DNA of 64,000 nucleotides, taken from assembly GCA_016720775.1 (NCBI GenBank), contig JADKJX010000001.1, positions 1,472,501 to 1,536,500 on the forward strand, read 5' to 3'. Below are positions 63,401 through 64,000 of the stretch, piece by piece (positions within the stretch are counted from its first letter, which is position 1; each line of letters begins with the position of its first letter). The position numbers were made by a program, and so were the translations under genes. Below the pieces are notes generated by a model, which saw only the letters and a program-made list of their open reading frames with translations, was not told the origin of the DNA and searched no databases. Origin of the DNA: Chitinophagaceae bacterium. GTDB taxonomy: Bacteria; Bacteroidota; Bacteroidia; Chitinophagales; Chitinophagaceae.

Positions 63401-63711
63401 ATGGTAAAGTAACATACAGCAGTATTGTTAGTTTGATAAATGCAACCAAAGGATTTGATATACGCAGCATTGCACCTAACCCGATCGTGGCCGGTAAATT
63501 CAACCTGCAGGTAAGCGCTGCACAATCGGCAACCATGCAGTTGGTAATTACCGATATGCAGGGCAGGGTATTGCAGCAACAAAACGCATCACTTACTGCC
63601 GGCTTTAACGTAGTACCGGTTAATGTGCGGAGTCTTGCAGCAGGCACTTACCAGGTGGTTATTTATACTGCCGAGGGAAGAGCCGGGGTGCAGCGTTTTG
63701 TGATACAATAA
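60478..63711 (+). CDS. T9SS-secreted surface protein 4, main part with sorting domain
   Basis: 1077 codons continuing the gene that starts at 59755; 60478 is an internal Met. Domains: a beta region (SNVRIFRDNDGNGAINGADAAV, EF-hand-like), a block with TISSLINTQGASVLNFDFII, further beta-sandwich and LTIAGGSGTDLDVPLG-type beta-solenoid coils, a PIGRAPFGYVPIKVSNF domain, an Ig/Fn3 unit (LNWKVTCTNTPTATMELERS), and a complete T9SS type A domain (IAPNPIVAGKFNLQV ... GTYQVVIYTAEG ... QRFVIQ). Unlike the three large proteins upstream it carries its own sorting domain and lacks the dockerin-like tail. Confidence 0.85.
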   Translation: MTVTSAGTATATDISNVRIFRDNDGNGAINGADAAVTGPAAQAYAASMVFAGITSETGLSVATYYLVVADVAGIGVSTPGNTTTVSSNTFTTTATTNTGSFTGNSRIIAAPPGTSTITAGPGAEPATISSLINTQGASVLNFDFIITDDGATPATDASAFQISQIVLNAGTGNAVTNWATAIAGVELSDGTNSTTVATIGASSITFTGILNGVGQLGYIADDANKTYTLKIWLNTNQGALSTVIDAKDFVFRIQTADVTVAGSQLATGQDVNSGDGNNTVDVAATALAFVAQPANTAVGAGMTAVTVSANDVNGNRDLNFTSSIDITSTGTLAASPITVAAVAGLATFNAITHTLTGAGLTLNAERNGTLDWDVVSNPFNITAVTTYTWNGGNGLWTTATNWTPTRTTPDPSDILQFNDGTPAIVTDVPAQTIGRLLVSNNTAVSLEAPAANTLTIAGGSGTDLDVPLGSQLNSSGALAALTIQLSAGATGSITGNMTFSGAAHKFNAGTAGAVTFISPAVFTQGTGCTGNVFGTTGTADVMVFGTGTTFLQVVGSNPFGLGSPSSKVVFQTGNLFKMTGASPGPSFSGRTYANVEFAGTGTSTMTGASAVSIDNLTITSGTVNINMTANPGHAIKGNISVAPGAALNFAPASLGTLNLSGTAAQSITNNGTFTYGALQSLTINNAAGVTLNSDITLGATTTLTLSAGILTLAAPATTVTLSAGTTLAGTPSNTAYIDGKVKKIGNTDFTFPIGRAPFGYVPIKVSNFAAAPATDEFTAQYLRGNARLLGPVTAPFIDHVSGCDWWTLDRTGSATATDVTAYWSANNTCGGWPYIDDLSKLELVHFDGTNWNSSSIGFHSINGGVGAGDITWSGVTTFSPFSLGSTDVNFNPLPITINYFTGAKQNGNHLLNWKVTCTNTPTATMELERSSDGRNYTSVYSITATSLQCQQPFNHTDAQPAPGVNYYRLKLTDANGKVTYSSIVSLINATKGFDIRSIAPNPIVAGKFNLQVSAAQSATMQLVITDMQGRVLQQQNASLTAGFNVVPVNVRSLAAGTYQVVIYTAEGRAGVQRFVIQ

Positions 63712-63737
63712 AAACAGGCATTCGGAAAAAAATAATT

Positions 63738-63764
63738 GTCCCGCCATCCGGCGGGACTTTTTTT
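63738..63764 (+). terminator. Terminator after surface protein 4
   Basis: GTCCCGCC (63738-63745) pairs with GGCGGGAC (63750-63757) with loop ATCC, followed by a T7 run. The final 236 bases (63765-64000) show no gene or recognised signal. Confidence 0.9.
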
Positions 63765-64000
63765 ATTTCATTATTATCTCCATACGGGATGTTAACCAAC
63801 CCGCTATCATCAATAAACACTTTGTGATCGTTGTGAAAATGATCTTACCTGTTGCAATTTTTTTATAATCCATCTGCCCCGGGCCGGGAAATTAATAACA
63901 GAAAAAATTTATGATACTAACTGTATGCGCTTGCATGATAAGGGATTTCGAATAACGCATACTGGTTAAAAAAATATCTACAGGCAATAGAAACAACCTT

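Overview
The window reads as chromosome of a Bacteroidota species, most likely family Chitinophagaceae (inference). Grounds: several secreted proteins end in type IX secretion (T9SS) type A sorting domains; promoters fit the Bacteroidota form TTG-N17..21-TAnnTTTG rather than sigma70; Shine-Dalgarno sequences are scarce; there is a TonB-dependent receptor, a ClpC with a UVR motif, a long-form IspH, and the giant beta-helix proteins common in this group.

Region 1 (1-33.7 kb) is mostly compact housekeeping sequence: a TlpA-like thioredoxin (cut by the window edge), panD, dapA, a CBM48-esterase, RNase Z with a STAS protein, clpC, cmk, ispH, a cytoplasmic GH13 enzyme, a DegP/Q protease, a LuxC-type acyl-CoA reductase divergent from a ferredoxin, ddl with a PASTA protein and a rhodanese, a TonB-dependent receptor behind a TPP riboswitch, two DUF2807 proteins, a lipoprotein esterase, tRNA-fMet, era and der. 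Three T9SS cargo proteins (8439, 13855 and 14895-14919) sit among them.

Region 2 (33.7-63.7 kb) is a surface-protein locus. It holds three very large or mid-size secreted proteins (34400-44472, 46393-48065, 49880-58039). All three end in one shared module that finishes with a duplicated dockerin/EF-hand-like motif, and none has a recognisable T9SS sorting domain. The first two are each followed within about 25 bp by a small secreted protein that does carry a T9SS sorting domain. These two partners are near-identical in their C-terminal halves, so this part of the locus is a duplicated 1.6-kb block. A fourth protein (59755-63711) carries its own sorting domain.

The surface genes are bracketed by arrays of short palindromic repeats built around AACC..TTATA/TTATT..GGTT. 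Between two of these arrays sits a Y1 (IS200/RAYT-like) transposase gene. A second repeat family, 7-bp CCAGTAT/CCAGCAT units, forms arrays at three places.

Many reading frames in region 2 are interrupted by tight clusters of frameshifts (37.7-38.15, 44.55-45.0, 48.18-48.45, 59.98-60.45 kb), and two genes in region 1 carry single lesions. From sequence alone I cannot tell real decay or phase variation from consensus errors in repetitive DNA. The most interesting hypothesis is a cohesin/dockerin-like display system, in which giant beta-helix proteins with dockerin-like tails are held at the cell surface by co-transcribed T9SS-anchored partners.
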